64,000 nt of DNA from assembly GCA_900318335.1 (NCBI GenBank), contig ONKF01000011.1, positions 1-64,000 on the forward strand. Direction: 5' to 3'. Source of the DNA: an uncultured Prevotellaceae bacterium. Its GTDB lineage: Bacteria > Bacteroidota > Bacteroidia > Bacteroidales > Muribaculaceae. Below, piece by piece: positions 53,019-62,165 of the stretch (its first letter is position 1; each line of letters starts with the position of its first letter). The notes beneath the pieces were generated by a model that saw only the letters and a list, made by a program, of their open reading frames with translations, was not told the DNA's origin and did no database searches. Made by a program: the position numbers and the translations under genes.

Positions 53019-54683
53019 ATGAAATCGATGAATAGACTATATTCCATCTGCTTTCTATTGGCTATGATGCTGCCTGTTAATGCCTGGGCCGATAAAATCG
53101 ACCTGGAGCAGGTTTATCGGCAGCTCGATGAGGCGATAGAGCAAACCGACCAGTATGTGATGGCGCGCGAGAACCGCATCCAGGGGTTAAAGGCGGCGCG
53201 AGGCGCTGTCGATGAACCCAGGGCGCAGTATGACTTGAGCCGTAGCCTCTATGATGAGTACCGCCCTTACATAAGTGACTCGGCGATATATTACATTGGC
53301 CGCTGCATTCAGTTGGCCGAGCAAATGGGGGACCGCATCCGTGTCGACGAGTGCAAGCTTCTGTTAGCCTACCAGTGCACCGAGTCGGGCATGTATCACG
53401 AGGCGATGGATGTGCTGAACTCGATGGACACTCAGCAGATCAACGACCCCCGTAACAAGCGCCGCTACTACATCACCTCGGCCCACCTGTATCATGAATT
53501 GGGATACTATTGCAAGGTGCCGTGGCTCCAGAGTGAATATTATGCCAAGGGGGACCACTATAACCACCTCATCGACACGACGGGGGTATCTGCGACCGAC
53601 GATGAGGCCTTGCAGGTCAAGGAAATCGAGTGTTTGGGTGCTGGGGACGCGGTTGGGGCATTGCGTTATAACGATATGCGCCTCAAGCAGGTCAAGGAGG
53701 GTTCCCATCAATATGCCATCGTGGCGTTTTACCGTTACTTGGACTACGCGCTACAGGGCGACTCGGTGCAGACGCGTTACTGGGTCACACAGTCGGCGAT
53801 AAGTGACGTTAAAAATGCCGTGATGGACCAAGGCGCTATGTGGGAGTTGGCCAACAAGCTCATGGCCGACGGTGACATGAACCGTGCTTACCGCTACATC
53901 CGTTTTGCCTGGCAGTGTGCCAACACATTCAACACGGTGAAACGCAACAATCAGATTTCGCCCGTGTTGACCGCAATCAGCGACAACTATGAGAGCTCAC
54001 TCAAGCGTGCCAACCGCCAGTTGCTGGTGTTGGCCATCGTGTCGAGTCTGCTGGCTGCCCTGTTCTTGGGTATCCTGTTCTACAGCAACAGCCAGCGCAA
54101 GAAATTGGCCCGTGCCCGTAACGAGTTGAGCGAGAGAAATACTCAATTGGCGCAGTTGAACAGCCAGCTGTCGGACCTGAACAGCCAGTTGCGTGACACC
54201 AATGTGCAGCTCAACGAGTCCAACCGTGTCAAGGACGAGTATGTGGGCCGCTTTATCCACTTGTGCTCATTCTATATCGACAGGCTCGACGAGATGCGCA
54301 AGCGGGTCAACAAGATGGTCAAGAGCCGTGACCTGGACGCCCTGTTCCAGTTTACCGGCAATAGCGAGTTGAGAGACAAGAACCTGGCAGAGCTGTATGA
54401 AATGTTTGACAGCACCTTCCTGCACCTGTTTCCCAACTTTGTCAATGACTTCAATGCCCTGTTGCGTCCCGAGAGCCGCGTGTCGCTGCCCGAGCCGGGA
54501 ACCCTCAATACCGATATCCGCATCTTTGCCCTCATCCGATTAGGTATCGAGGACAGCAGCCGCATTGCCGAGTTCCTTCATTATTCGGTCAACACCATCT
54601 ATAATTACCGTGCCAAAATCAAGAACGGTGCCATCGGTGACCGTGACACTTTTGAGGCTCAGGTCAAGGCCATCGGCATGTGA
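53019..54683 (+). CDS. DUF6377-type membrane-spanning regulator
   Basis: A 554-residue protein with a signal/anchor (MKSMNRLYSICFLLAMMLPV), a periplasmic helical-repeat (TPR-like) domain (~25-320), one membrane helix (~329-349, LLVLAIVSSLLAALFLGILF), a coiled coil (~355-405, ELSERNTQLAQLNSQLSDLN) and a cytoplasmic C-terminal region. The last ~60 residues (FALIRLGIEDSSRIAEFLHY, then SVNTIYNYRAKIKN) have the look of a LuxR-like helix-turn-helix. This layout matches the Bacteroidota DUF6377 proteins found beside SusCD loci. It is divergent from SusC and probably controls the first locus by sensing a glycan fragment or envelope state. It ends at a shared hairpin. Confidence 0.85.
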   Translation: MKSMNRLYSICFLLAMMLPVNAWADKIDLEQVYRQLDEAIEQTDQYVMARENRIQGLKAARGAVDEPRAQYDLSRSLYDEYRPYISDSAIYYIGRCIQLAEQMGDRIRVDECKLLLAYQCTESGMYHEAMDVLNSMDTQQINDPRNKRRYYITSAHLYHELGYYCKVPWLQSEYYAKGDHYNHLIDTTGVSATDDEALQVKEIECLGAGDAVGALRYNDMRLKQVKEGSHQYAIVAFYRYLDYALQGDSVQTRYWVTQSAISDVKNAVMDQGAMWELANKLMADGDMNRAYRYIRFAWQCANTFNTVKRNNQISPVLTAISDNYESSLKRANRQLLVLAIVSSLLAALFLGILFYSNSQRKKLARARNELSERNTQLAQLNSQLSDLNSQLRDTNVQLNESNRVKDEYVGRFIHLCSFYIDRLDEMRKRVNKMVKSRDLDALFQFTGNSELRDKNLAELYEMFDSTFLHLFPNFVNDFNALLRPESRVSLPEPGTLNTDIRIFALIRLGIEDSSRIAEFLHYSVNTIYNYRAKIKNGAIGDRDTFEAQVKAIGM

Positions 54684-54698
54684 TCTTGCGATAAAACG

Positions 54699-54758
54699 AA
54701 GTGTGTCATCATACACATCGCTGGATTATTAACTCCAGTCGTGTATGATGACACACTT
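54699..54758 (+). terminator. Bidirectional terminator between the regulator and the GH3 gene
   Basis: A perfect 18-bp stem (aagtgtgtcatcatacac at 54699-54716, gtgtatgatgacacactt at 54741-54758). A second 5-bp hairpin (ctgga/tccag, 54721-54738) is nested in its loop. It sits between two convergent genes. Confidence 0.85.
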
Positions 54759-54783
54759 AATTATCTGCTATATTGATGGCGCC

Positions 54784-57057
54784 TTACTTGAGGGTGAAGG
54801 TCAGGCGCTGCACGTCGCGGCTGTTGGGGCCTACCATGACCTCAAAGTCACCGGGTTCGCACACGTAGTTCAAGTCCTTGTTGTAGAACTTGAGCAGTTC
54901 TGCATCGATGGTGAAAGTCACCAATCGGCTCTCGCCAGGCTTGAGGGTGATGCGCTCAAATCCCTTGAGTTCCTGCACGGGACGGGCGATACTGCCCACC
55001 ATGTCGCGGATGTAGAGCTGAACGACCTCGGCACCCTCGCGGTTACCCGTGTTGGTGACTGTGACTTGAGCCTGGATGCTGCCACTGGCGTTCATCGTGT
55101 TGCTGCTCAGTGTCATGTGACTGTACTCAAATGACGTGTAACTCAGACCATAGCCGAAGGGGAACAATGGATTGTTGGGCACGTCCAGATAGTTGCTGGT
55201 GAACTTGCTGAACCACTTGGGATTGGGACGTCCTGTGTTCAGGTGGTTGTAGTAGATGGGTACCTGGCCCACGCTACGGGGCATGGTCACCGTGAGCTTG
55301 CCGCTGGGTGACACGTCGCCAAACACGACGTCACAGATGGCATCGGCAGCCTCACTGCCGCCAAACCACACGTTGAGAATTGTGGGGATGTTTTCCACTT
55401 CCCAGTTCATCACCGTGGCGCGGCCCGAGAAATTGAGCAGTACGATGGGCTTGCCAGTGGCCTTGAGGGCTTCAAGCAGGTCCTTCTGGGCATCGAGGAT
55501 GGTCAGCTCGCTGCGCGAACTGCTCTCGCCCGACATCTCGCTGGGCTCGCCCATAGCGGCAACAATCACGTCACATTCGTTCGCAATGCGCACAGCCTCG
55601 TCGCGCATCACGCTGGCGGGACGCTCATCGCGCATCTCGCGGCCAAACATGGTCGAATTCTTTTCCAATTCGGCGTCATAGCACACGTTGCAGCCCTTGG
55701 CATACATCACCTCAGCCTTGTTGCCCACGGCACGTTGCATAGCCTCAAACAGTGTGCTGTATCGGTCGCTGGCGGCAGCAACGCTCCAGGTGCCGGGCAT
55801 GTTGGCACGGGTGTTGGCCAACGGCCCCACGAGGGCTATCTTACCCTTGCGCTCCAGAGGCAGCACGTTATCCTTATTCTGCAGCAGCACAAATGTCTCG
55901 GTCGCCAGTTTGCGGGCAGCAGCGCGGTTCGCGTCGGTATAGATTTCCTTTTTGGCACGCTTGGCGTCAAGGTAGCGGTAGGGGTCGTCAAACAGGCCCA
56001 ACTTGTACTTGGCTTCAAGGATGCGGCGGCAAGCCTTGTCGATGTCTTCCATGGTCACCTTGCCCTCGCTGAGCGACTGCTCGAGTGTGCCCAGGAAACC
56101 GTCGGCCACCATGTCCATGTCGGTTCCGGCCTTGAGTGCCAGTGCCGAAACGGTCTGCAGGTCTCCCATGCCATGATTGATCATCTCGCTGATGGCGGTA
56201 TAGTCGGTCACGACAAATCCGTCAAATCCCCAGCGGTCGCGCAGCACCTCGGTCATGAGCCAGCGGTTGCCCGTGGCGGGGATGTAGTCGATGACGTTGA
56301 ACGAAGTCATGAAACTGCCTGCACCGGCATCCACACCGGCCTTGTAGGGCGGGAAATACTCGTTGAACATGCGCACGTGGCTCATGTCCACTGTGTTGTA
56401 GTCACGGCCAGCCTCGGGGGCTCCATAGAGTGCGAAATGCTTCACGCAGGCCATCATCGTGGTCTGGTCGGCGAGGTCAGCGCCCTGATAGCCCTGAATC
56501 ATAGCGCGGCAGATGGCGGAACCCAGGAAGGGGTCCTCGCCGTTGCCCTCGCTCATGCGGCCCCAGCGCGGCTCACGGCAGATGTCCACCATGGGACTGA
56601 AGGTCCAGCAGATACCGTCGGCAGTGGCCTCAATTGAGGCGATCCGTGCCGAGTTGCGGATGGCGTCCATATCCCAACTCATCGACAGGGCCAACGGGAT
56701 GGGGAATACCGTCTCATAGCCGTGAATCACGTCCATACCGAAAATCAGGGGAATGTGCAATCGGCTCTGTTTGACGGCTACTTCCTGCAGTGCACGGATG
56801 CTCTGCACACCTTTCATGTTAAACAGGCCACCCACCTGGCCGGCCTTGATCTTGCCAACCACATCGCCGCTGACGGTGGATCCAGTGATGATGTCGCCCG
56901 TGACGGGCAGGTTCAACTGGCCGATTTTCTCTTGCAGGGTCATTTTGCCCATCAGGTCATCGATGAAACGGTTCATCTTAGCCTGATCTACAGCCTGAGC
57001 CGTCAAGGCGCACAACGCCACGGCCAGTGTGAAAACAATGCTCTTAATTCTCATCAT
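54784..57057 (-). CDS. Periplasmic GH3 beta-glucosidase
   Basis: A 757-residue BglX-type exo-acting glycosidase with a signal peptide (MMRIKSIVFTLAVALCALTA). The N-terminal TIM barrel (~25-370) holds K206-H207 in ACVKHFALYG and the nucleophile Asp285 in FVVTDYTAI. The alpha/beta sandwich (~390-600) and the fibronectin-like tail (~650-757, GAEVVQLYIRD) follow. It is the last gene of the second glycan operon, 48 nt after the GH144-like gene. It would release glucose from oligosaccharides imported by that locus. Specificity (beta-1,2, -1,3, -1,4 or -1,6) cannot be read by eye. Confidence 0.93.
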   Translation of the reverse strand: MMRIKSIVFTLAVALCALTAQAVDQAKMNRFIDDLMGKMTLQEKIGQLNLPVTGDIITGSTVSGDVVGKIKAGQVGGLFNMKGVQSIRALQEVAVKQSRLHIPLIFGMDVIHGYETVFPIPLALSMSWDMDAIRNSARIASIEATADGICWTFSPMVDICREPRWGRMSEGNGEDPFLGSAICRAMIQGYQGADLADQTTMMACVKHFALYGAPEAGRDYNTVDMSHVRMFNEYFPPYKAGVDAGAGSFMTSFNVIDYIPATGNRWLMTEVLRDRWGFDGFVVTDYTAISEMINHGMGDLQTVSALALKAGTDMDMVADGFLGTLEQSLSEGKVTMEDIDKACRRILEAKYKLGLFDDPYRYLDAKRAKKEIYTDANRAAARKLATETFVLLQNKDNVLPLERKGKIALVGPLANTRANMPGTWSVAAASDRYSTLFEAMQRAVGNKAEVMYAKGCNVCYDAELEKNSTMFGREMRDERPASVMRDEAVRIANECDVIVAAMGEPSEMSGESSSRSELTILDAQKDLLEALKATGKPIVLLNFSGRATVMNWEVENIPTILNVWFGGSEAADAICDVVFGDVSPSGKLTVTMPRSVGQVPIYYNHLNTGRPNPKWFSKFTSNYLDVPNNPLFPFGYGLSYTSFEYSHMTLSSNTMNASGSIQAQVTVTNTGNREGAEVVQLYIRDMVGSIARPVQELKGFERITLKPGESRLVTFTIDAELLKFYNKDLNYVCEPGDFEVMVGPNSRDVQRLTFTLK

Positions 57058-57105
57058 AATTATTTGTTTTTTGGTTATTGGTTTCTATTGTGGTATTGAA
57101 ATCTA

Positions 57106-58473
57106 TTAATGGGTGAATCCTAATTTCTCGAGGCCTTGCTGCACCTCGGGACAACTCATAAACAGGCGCCACAGCAGCCCCGTGCGGTAATTCTCGATCA
57201 TTGGAGCGATGGTACACTGGTCAATGGCCAGATAACGGGGCAGCGTCCAGCCGCTCACGGGGCTGAAGGCATCATAGAAGCCGTATTTGCCCCAGATGGA
57301 CTCGCCACGGCCGTAGAACCCCTTGAGCGCGGCCATCGACTGCTCGGGCGTGTAGGGGAACGAGGACAGCGCAGCCGTGGGCGTGATCACGCCCAGGTCG
57401 TTCCCGGGGCTATGGGCAGAGTAACCCTCCACCGAGTAACTTGCCGTCAATCCCCAGCAGTCCTCACCGTAGCCCTTGTAGTGCTTTGGATTCTCGACAC
57501 AGTAGGCATAGTTGCTCAAGGCATGGTTGCGCACCACATTCCAGTAGTCGGCATACTGGTCTTTCAAGCCTTTAGGATTCAGGCCGAACCAGCTGTAATG
57601 CGCCCAGAACAGAGGCCCGCCCGTCTTCTCAGCGCCATTGTGCTTGAGTTCCAGCGGATAGCCGTAAGGGGCAGCATCGCTCTTGATACCCCCACTGCGG
57701 GCCCAGCCCTTGTGGTAGCACGAGGCGGGAACGCTGTGGGTGGGGGAGGCTGCCGCCAGGACATACACGATAAGGCACTCGTTGTAACCCTCAAGCGGGA
57801 AATTCATTTCCCACTCATACTCGGGTGACCAATGCCAGTAAATGACGTCTTGACCGCCACGGGTGTACCAGTCGAACTCCATGCCGTGCCACAGTGCGTT
57901 AATGCGCTCGATAAGGTGATTCTCGGTCTCGTTATCTTTGTTGAGGTACTGGCGTGCGCACAGCAGTCCCTGCATCAGGAAACTGCTCTCCACGATATCG
58001 CCGCCGTTGTCTTTCTGGCCGAATGGTTTTACCTTGCCCGTCGGGCCGTGCAGCCAGTGGGGCCACACCCCGTGGAAACGGTCAGCCTTTTCAAGGAATC
58101 CGATGATGCGTTCCAGGCGCTCCACGCCTTGTTCACGAGTGATGAAACCGCGCTCCATCGCCACGACCAATCCGGCGATGCCAAATCCGCTGCCGCCCGT
58201 GGTCACCACGTCTTGGTCGTGCTCGGGATACTCACCGTCCAGGTGGATGCGTTCGCGGGCCAGGCCTGACGTGGGCTCGGCACCGTCCCACATGTAGTTG
58301 AAGTGGACGCGCTCGATGTAGTCCAGCATGGCGTCATCGCTGGCAAACGATGTCGGGCGCTGTCCCTCCTCTTGGGACGCGGGCTCCTCGTTGGGCGTCT
58401 TGCTGTCGCTCTTGCAGGCGGTGAAAAACAGCAGCAGGATGAGGGCGAGGGTTTTAATGAGTGTATTATCCAT
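57106..58473 (-). CDS. Glycoamylase-like/GH144-type lipoprotein (possible beta-1,2-glucanase)
   Basis: A 455-residue lipoprotein (LLFFTAC, Cys20) of the glycoamylase-like (alpha/alpha)6-barrel family. Markers are the N-terminal FNYMWDGAEPTSGLARER, the TTGGSGFGIAGLVVAMERGF glycine-rich motif, the GDIVESSFLMQGLLCARQYL helix and the SVEGYSAHSPGNDLGVITPT segment. Characterised relatives with this architecture are endo-beta-1,2-glucanases (GH144), and in Bacteroides such a gene sits with a GH3 acting on the resulting sophoro-oligosaccharides. The family has other uncharacterised members, so the substrate is only likely. Confidence 0.75.
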   Translation of the reverse strand: MDNTLIKTLALILLLFFTACKSDSKTPNEEPASQEEGQRPTSFASDDAMLDYIERVHFNYMWDGAEPTSGLARERIHLDGEYPEHDQDVVTTGGSGFGIAGLVVAMERGFITREQGVERLERIIGFLEKADRFHGVWPHWLHGPTGKVKPFGQKDNGGDIVESSFLMQGLLCARQYLNKDNETENHLIERINALWHGMEFDWYTRGGQDVIYWHWSPEYEWEMNFPLEGYNECLIVYVLAAASPTHSVPASCYHKGWARSGGIKSDAAPYGYPLELKHNGAEKTGGPLFWAHYSWFGLNPKGLKDQYADYWNVVRNHALSNYAYCVENPKHYKGYGEDCWGLTASYSVEGYSAHSPGNDLGVITPTAALSSFPYTPEQSMAALKGFYGRGESIWGKYGFYDAFSPVSGWTLPRYLAIDQCTIAPMIENYRTGLLWRLFMSCPEVQQGLEKLGFTH

Positions 58474-58497
58474 ATACTATCGTATTTTAATCAATGA

Positions 58498-60594
58498 TTA
58501 TTGACTGATAATCCGTGAAATAGGACCGCGGCCTGTCTCGGCCAGAGCTTCGATGGCAAAGTAGTAACGGGTGCCAATGTCAAGGCCACGCAGGTCATAT
58601 TGCGTGTCGCCGTTGACGGTGATGCAGTGGTAGAGTTTGTCGGGCGCTGTCCCGAAGTAGATATTGTAGCCGTAGGCTTCCTTGACGGGAGCCCACGTGA
58701 TAATGGCATTGCGTGGATCTTGCTTATCGCGGTTGACACTGAAACGCTTAACTGGTGCCGGCAGGTCGCCCTGGGCCAGACCGAAGACGCGCACCTCGCT
58801 CAGGCAGAAGTATCCGCCCGAGGGCATGTGCACGTTCTCGATGCGCAGGTAGCGCGTGTTGAGTGTCTCGCGCAGCTCAATATAGTCATGTGGCACGTCG
58901 CGGTCATTGTCGCTCTTATCGACCACAAGGGTCCAGTGCTGGCCGTCCTCGCTGGCGAGAATGCGGTACTGGTAATAGATGTCATTGGCTCGGTTGTGCT
59001 GCACGGTCTTGTGGTCATAGTAGTTGAGCTGCAGCGCCCGCACTTGGCGCAGACCACCCAGATCCATTTCTATCCATTCCTGGTTGGTGCCGCTGGCCGC
59101 ACTCCAGTAGGTGCGCATGTTCTCGTCGGTGAGGCTGGCCGCTGTCAATGTGCTGTCGGTGCTCGACACGGTACAGGTCTTCCCGTGTGAGAGAAGCATC
59201 CAGCCCGTGAAGCGGTCGGCAGGATTTTTGATATCATGGTCGGCATTCCAGCACGGGTAGTCGCCAAAGGCCGTAACGGTGTACATCACGCCGTCCTGGT
59301 CAAATGCGGTGGGATAAAGGCCGATGCGGCGCTCAAACTTGTACTTGAGCGAGAGCATGCAGGTGCCCACGTGCCAGTAATTGCCGTTGAGGTCTGAAAA
59401 TGTGCCCCCGTGGCCCACTCCCTGGACAAATCCGCCAGGCTTGTAGCTCATGGGGTTGTGCTGCTGATAGGTGAACGGTCCTAAGGGATGGTCGCCCACA
59501 TAAACGCCGTCGGCATATACCTTGAACTCGGTGCCGGGTGCCCCATACTGGAAATAGTACCGTCCGTTGTGTTTGGTCATGAAAGCACCTTCCATAAAGG
59601 GCTTGAGTGTCACTTCATCGTCGTTGTTCATCCCGAAGCGCTCCCACCCGTGTCGTTCGGGATGCAGGAGCACCAGGCCGTGAATCTTGCTGATGGGTGT
59701 GAAATCCTCGCGGCTGATTTCCACACCCTTGACGGGATACTCGTTGCTTGAGCCATAGTACTCGTAGAGCCGGCCGTCATCGTCCAGAAAAACATAGGGG
59801 TCCCACGTGGGAAGCGTGTTGCGCTCCACAGCACGGCGCCAGCGGCCGTTTTTGGGGGTGGTCGAGTACCAGATGGGCAGTCCCTCGTAGGTGGAACCCG
59901 TGTAGAACAGGGTGTCGCCCACAACCCACGCAGCGGGAGCGCACTCGTCATCATCGGCGGGATGGCGCTGGAAAGAGGCTTGGCAGAAGTCCCAGTCACT
60001 CAGGTTGCGGGAATAGTGGAAACCACCCTGATTGGTCGAGAACAGGTAGTATTCCCCCTTGTAGGTGAGACCCATCGGGTCGGCCGACGAGCGGAAGGAA
60101 CCACCCTGACGGGTGTTGTTGTTCCATGGCTCGTAGTTATAGCTGATGTTGAGAGGATTGCAATAGGTGCTGGAGGATGTGTTATGGGGGTCATACCAGC
60201 GTGTGGCCTGAGCTGGTCGGCGGGGAGGGGCGATGCTGCCGCTGTTCTTGTCGGTCATCGTGATGTTGACCGTGTGTTGGCCGGGTTGGCGTGTGACGAT
60301 GGCCATTTCCTTGCCTGGATAGTGGACACACAGGTTGGTGTCACCGTCGGTGGCCACAAGGGAGTATCGGCCCTGGGCATCGGTGTTGCTGTGGGCGGGG
60401 CTGTAAAGCCACATCACAGTGGCGCCTTCGAGTGGCATTCCCTGCTCATCGCTCACCATGCCCGACACCTCATACTGGGAAACGACCGGGATATAGTAGT
60501 CGCTCACTTGGCCCTTGACGACCTTGACCGAGTCGGTGCTGGCGATGGCGCTCAGCGCATGACAGGTGGCTATGATGACAAGAAAACGTTTCAT
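58498..60594 (-). CDS. GH43-like five-bladed propeller enzyme with F5/8-type and fibronectin domains
   Basis: A 698-residue exported protein. After the signal peptide (to ~19) comes a carboxypeptidase-regulatory-like domain (~40-115, SGMVSDEQGMPLEGATVMWL). A GH43-type propeller follows (~130-440), with candidate catalytic residues in SADPMGLTYKGEYYLFS (base), PTWDPYVFLDDDG (pKa-tuning Asp) and FMEGAFMTKHNGRYYFQYG (acid Glu). An F5/8 type C carbohydrate-binding domain (~460-605) and a fibronectin III domain (~610-698) close the protein. GH43 enzymes usually cut arabinose or xylose links, which sits oddly in a beta-glucan-type locus, so the true substrate may be a decorated glucan or something else. 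Confidence 0.8.
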   Translation of the reverse strand: MKRFLVIIATCHALSAIASTDSVKVVKGQVSDYYIPVVSQYEVSGMVSDEQGMPLEGATVMWLYSPAHSNTDAQGRYSLVATDGDTNLCVHYPGKEMAIVTRQPGQHTVNITMTDKNSGSIAPPRRPAQATRWYDPHNTSSSTYCNPLNISYNYEPWNNNTRQGGSFRSSADPMGLTYKGEYYLFSTNQGGFHYSRNLSDWDFCQASFQRHPADDDECAPAAWVVGDTLFYTGSTYEGLPIWYSTTPKNGRWRRAVERNTLPTWDPYVFLDDDGRLYEYYGSSNEYPVKGVEISREDFTPISKIHGLVLLHPERHGWERFGMNNDDEVTLKPFMEGAFMTKHNGRYYFQYGAPGTEFKVYADGVYVGDHPLGPFTYQQHNPMSYKPGGFVQGVGHGGTFSDLNGNYWHVGTCMLSLKYKFERRIGLYPTAFDQDGVMYTVTAFGDYPCWNADHDIKNPADRFTGWMLLSHGKTCTVSSTDSTLTAASLTDENMRTYWSAASGTNQEWIEMDLGGLRQVRALQLNYYDHKTVQHNRANDIYYQYRILASEDGQHWTLVVDKSDNDRDVPHDYIELRETLNTRYLRIENVHMPSGGYFCLSEVRVFGLAQGDLPAPVKRFSVNRDKQDPRNAIITWAPVKEAYGYNIYFGTAPDKLYHCITVNGDTQYDLRGLDIGTRYYFAIEALAETGRGPISRIISQ

Positions 60595-60677
60595 CGTCTT
60601 GATGTTAAAAAAGACAGGCGGGGTGTCGCCTGAGGGGTTTCACCCTGCCTGTCCACTATTATGAAAAAAATTACTAC

Positions 60678-62126
60678 TTATTCCGGCTTAGGCTCATTAT
60701 TGAGCGTGGGCACGGTCTGTAACTGCGTCAAGGGGATGGGATAGTACTTCACACTCTCGGTCCATCCAGTGAGCGTGGTGGCTGCCTTCCCAGTGCGGAC
60801 AAGGTCGTTGTAGCGCTCACCCCACTCACACACGAGCTCCATGCGGCGCTCGTCAAGAATTTGGTCAACAGTGACGTTGCTGAGCGTCGGCATCTGGGCG
60901 CGGGTGCGCACCTGGTTGAAAGGCTGGTCACCGTTCTTGCCCTGGCGCACTTTAGCCTCGGCGTTGATGAGCAGCACGTCGGCATAGCGCAGGATGCGGA
61001 TGTTATTGTTCGAGCCGTACTTGGTGCGGCCGGGTGTCAGCTGGTTGGTCGGCGTGTAGGCCTTGCCATTCCAGGTGTTGGTGTTGTTGACATTGCCCTG
61101 CAGGTTGATCTCGTCACCATCGCGGGTCGTCGTGCCGCCGACGAGGACAGAAGTCTCCAGGCGGATGGTCTCGCCACGGGCCTCTGCCCAGTTGATGAAG
61201 TTGTTGGTAATACCCACAAAGTTCCATCCACCCAGGTTACCGGGACCCTGGAACACAAACCACTGGTCGGCGTCAATCATGTCACCACTGCTCTGACCGA
61301 AGTCGGTGCACTGGCACTCCATCAGGCTCTCGTTACACAACTTGCCGGGAATCTTGAACAGGTTGTAGAAGTCACCGTAGAGCTGGAACTTGCCGCTGGC
61401 GATGATGTCGTCGGTAAGAGCCTCGGCCTGGGCATATTCACCGCGGTTCAGGCGGATCTTGGCAGCGAGGGCCTCGGCGGTATAGGCTGTGAATGCTCCT
61501 AAGTGCGAAGCCTCGTTGGGACGCACCTTGGGGCAGTTGTCGATGGCATACTGCAAGTCCTCGAGCATGTAACGCTCAACAGCGTCCTTGGTCGAACGTG
61601 TCAGGTCACTCTGGTTGTTGTCGCGCAGGATGGTCACATCGCCAAAGGCTTGTGTCAGCCTGTAGTAAGCATATGCCCTGAGGATGCGCACCTCGCCGCA
61701 GTAGGCGCGGTAGGTAGCGCGGTCATTGTCGTTGGTGATGTGTTGGGCATAGGAGTCGAGCGATATGAGTGCGCCGTTGGCTACCTTAATCATGCCGTAA
61801 TACTGGTTCCACATCTCGTTCAGACCCCAGAAGGAGTTGTCATACTTCAAGTTGCCGAAGTCCACGAGCAGACCTTGGTCATCGACACGTCCACTCCACA
61901 CGTCACCATCGCGCACGATGGTCAAGGGCCAAATCACCCAGTGCATGCCACCGGTGCGCAACTTGGCATAAACGCCCGACACGGGCATGTACATCTCGCT
62001 GGTCTTGGTGTAATCGACATCCGACTCGGGCAATGTGCTCTCGGGCAGAATGTCCATCCAGTCGTTGCAGGAGGTGGCTCCCACCATCAGCAGACCTGCA
62101 ATCATGATATATTTGAGAAATTTCAT
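60678..62126 (-). CDS. SusD/RagB-type nutrient-binding lipoprotein (second locus)
   Basis: A 482-residue SusD-family lipoprotein. The start at 62126 gives MKFLKYIMIAGLLMVGATSC with the lipobox A-T-S-C (Cys20); the upstream extension is ignored. Family marks include VRILRAYAYYRLTQAFGDVT, the ILRYADVLLINAEAKVRQGK stretch, and the C-terminal LDERRMELVCEWGERYNDLV. It lies 39 nt after the SusC partner stop. It is distinct in sequence from the SusD at 47889, in line with a different glycan. Confidence 0.95.
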   Translation of the reverse strand: MKFLKYIMIAGLLMVGATSCNDWMDILPESTLPESDVDYTKTSEMYMPVSGVYAKLRTGGMHWVIWPLTIVRDGDVWSGRVDDQGLLVDFGNLKYDNSFWGLNEMWNQYYGMIKVANGALISLDSYAQHITNDNDRATYRAYCGEVRILRAYAYYRLTQAFGDVTILRDNNQSDLTRSTKDAVERYMLEDLQYAIDNCPKVRPNEASHLGAFTAYTAEALAAKIRLNRGEYAQAEALTDDIIASGKFQLYGDFYNLFKIPGKLCNESLMECQCTDFGQSSGDMIDADQWFVFQGPGNLGGWNFVGITNNFINWAEARGETIRLETSVLVGGTTTRDGDEINLQGNVNNTNTWNGKAYTPTNQLTPGRTKYGSNNNIRILRYADVLLINAEAKVRQGKNGDQPFNQVRTRAQMPTLSNVTVDQILDERRMELVCEWGERYNDLVRTGKAATTLTGWTESVKYYPIPLTQLQTVPTLNNEPKPE

Positions 62127-62165
62127 TGTCGTTATGTTTTTAGTTATTAATGGTAATTGTCTCAT

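Noticed and set aside
55735-56637. A 300-codon plus-strand open frame
   Set aside because: It is antisense to the GH3 gene, whose catalytic residues are intact; the product is His/Gly/Val-rich low-information sequence.
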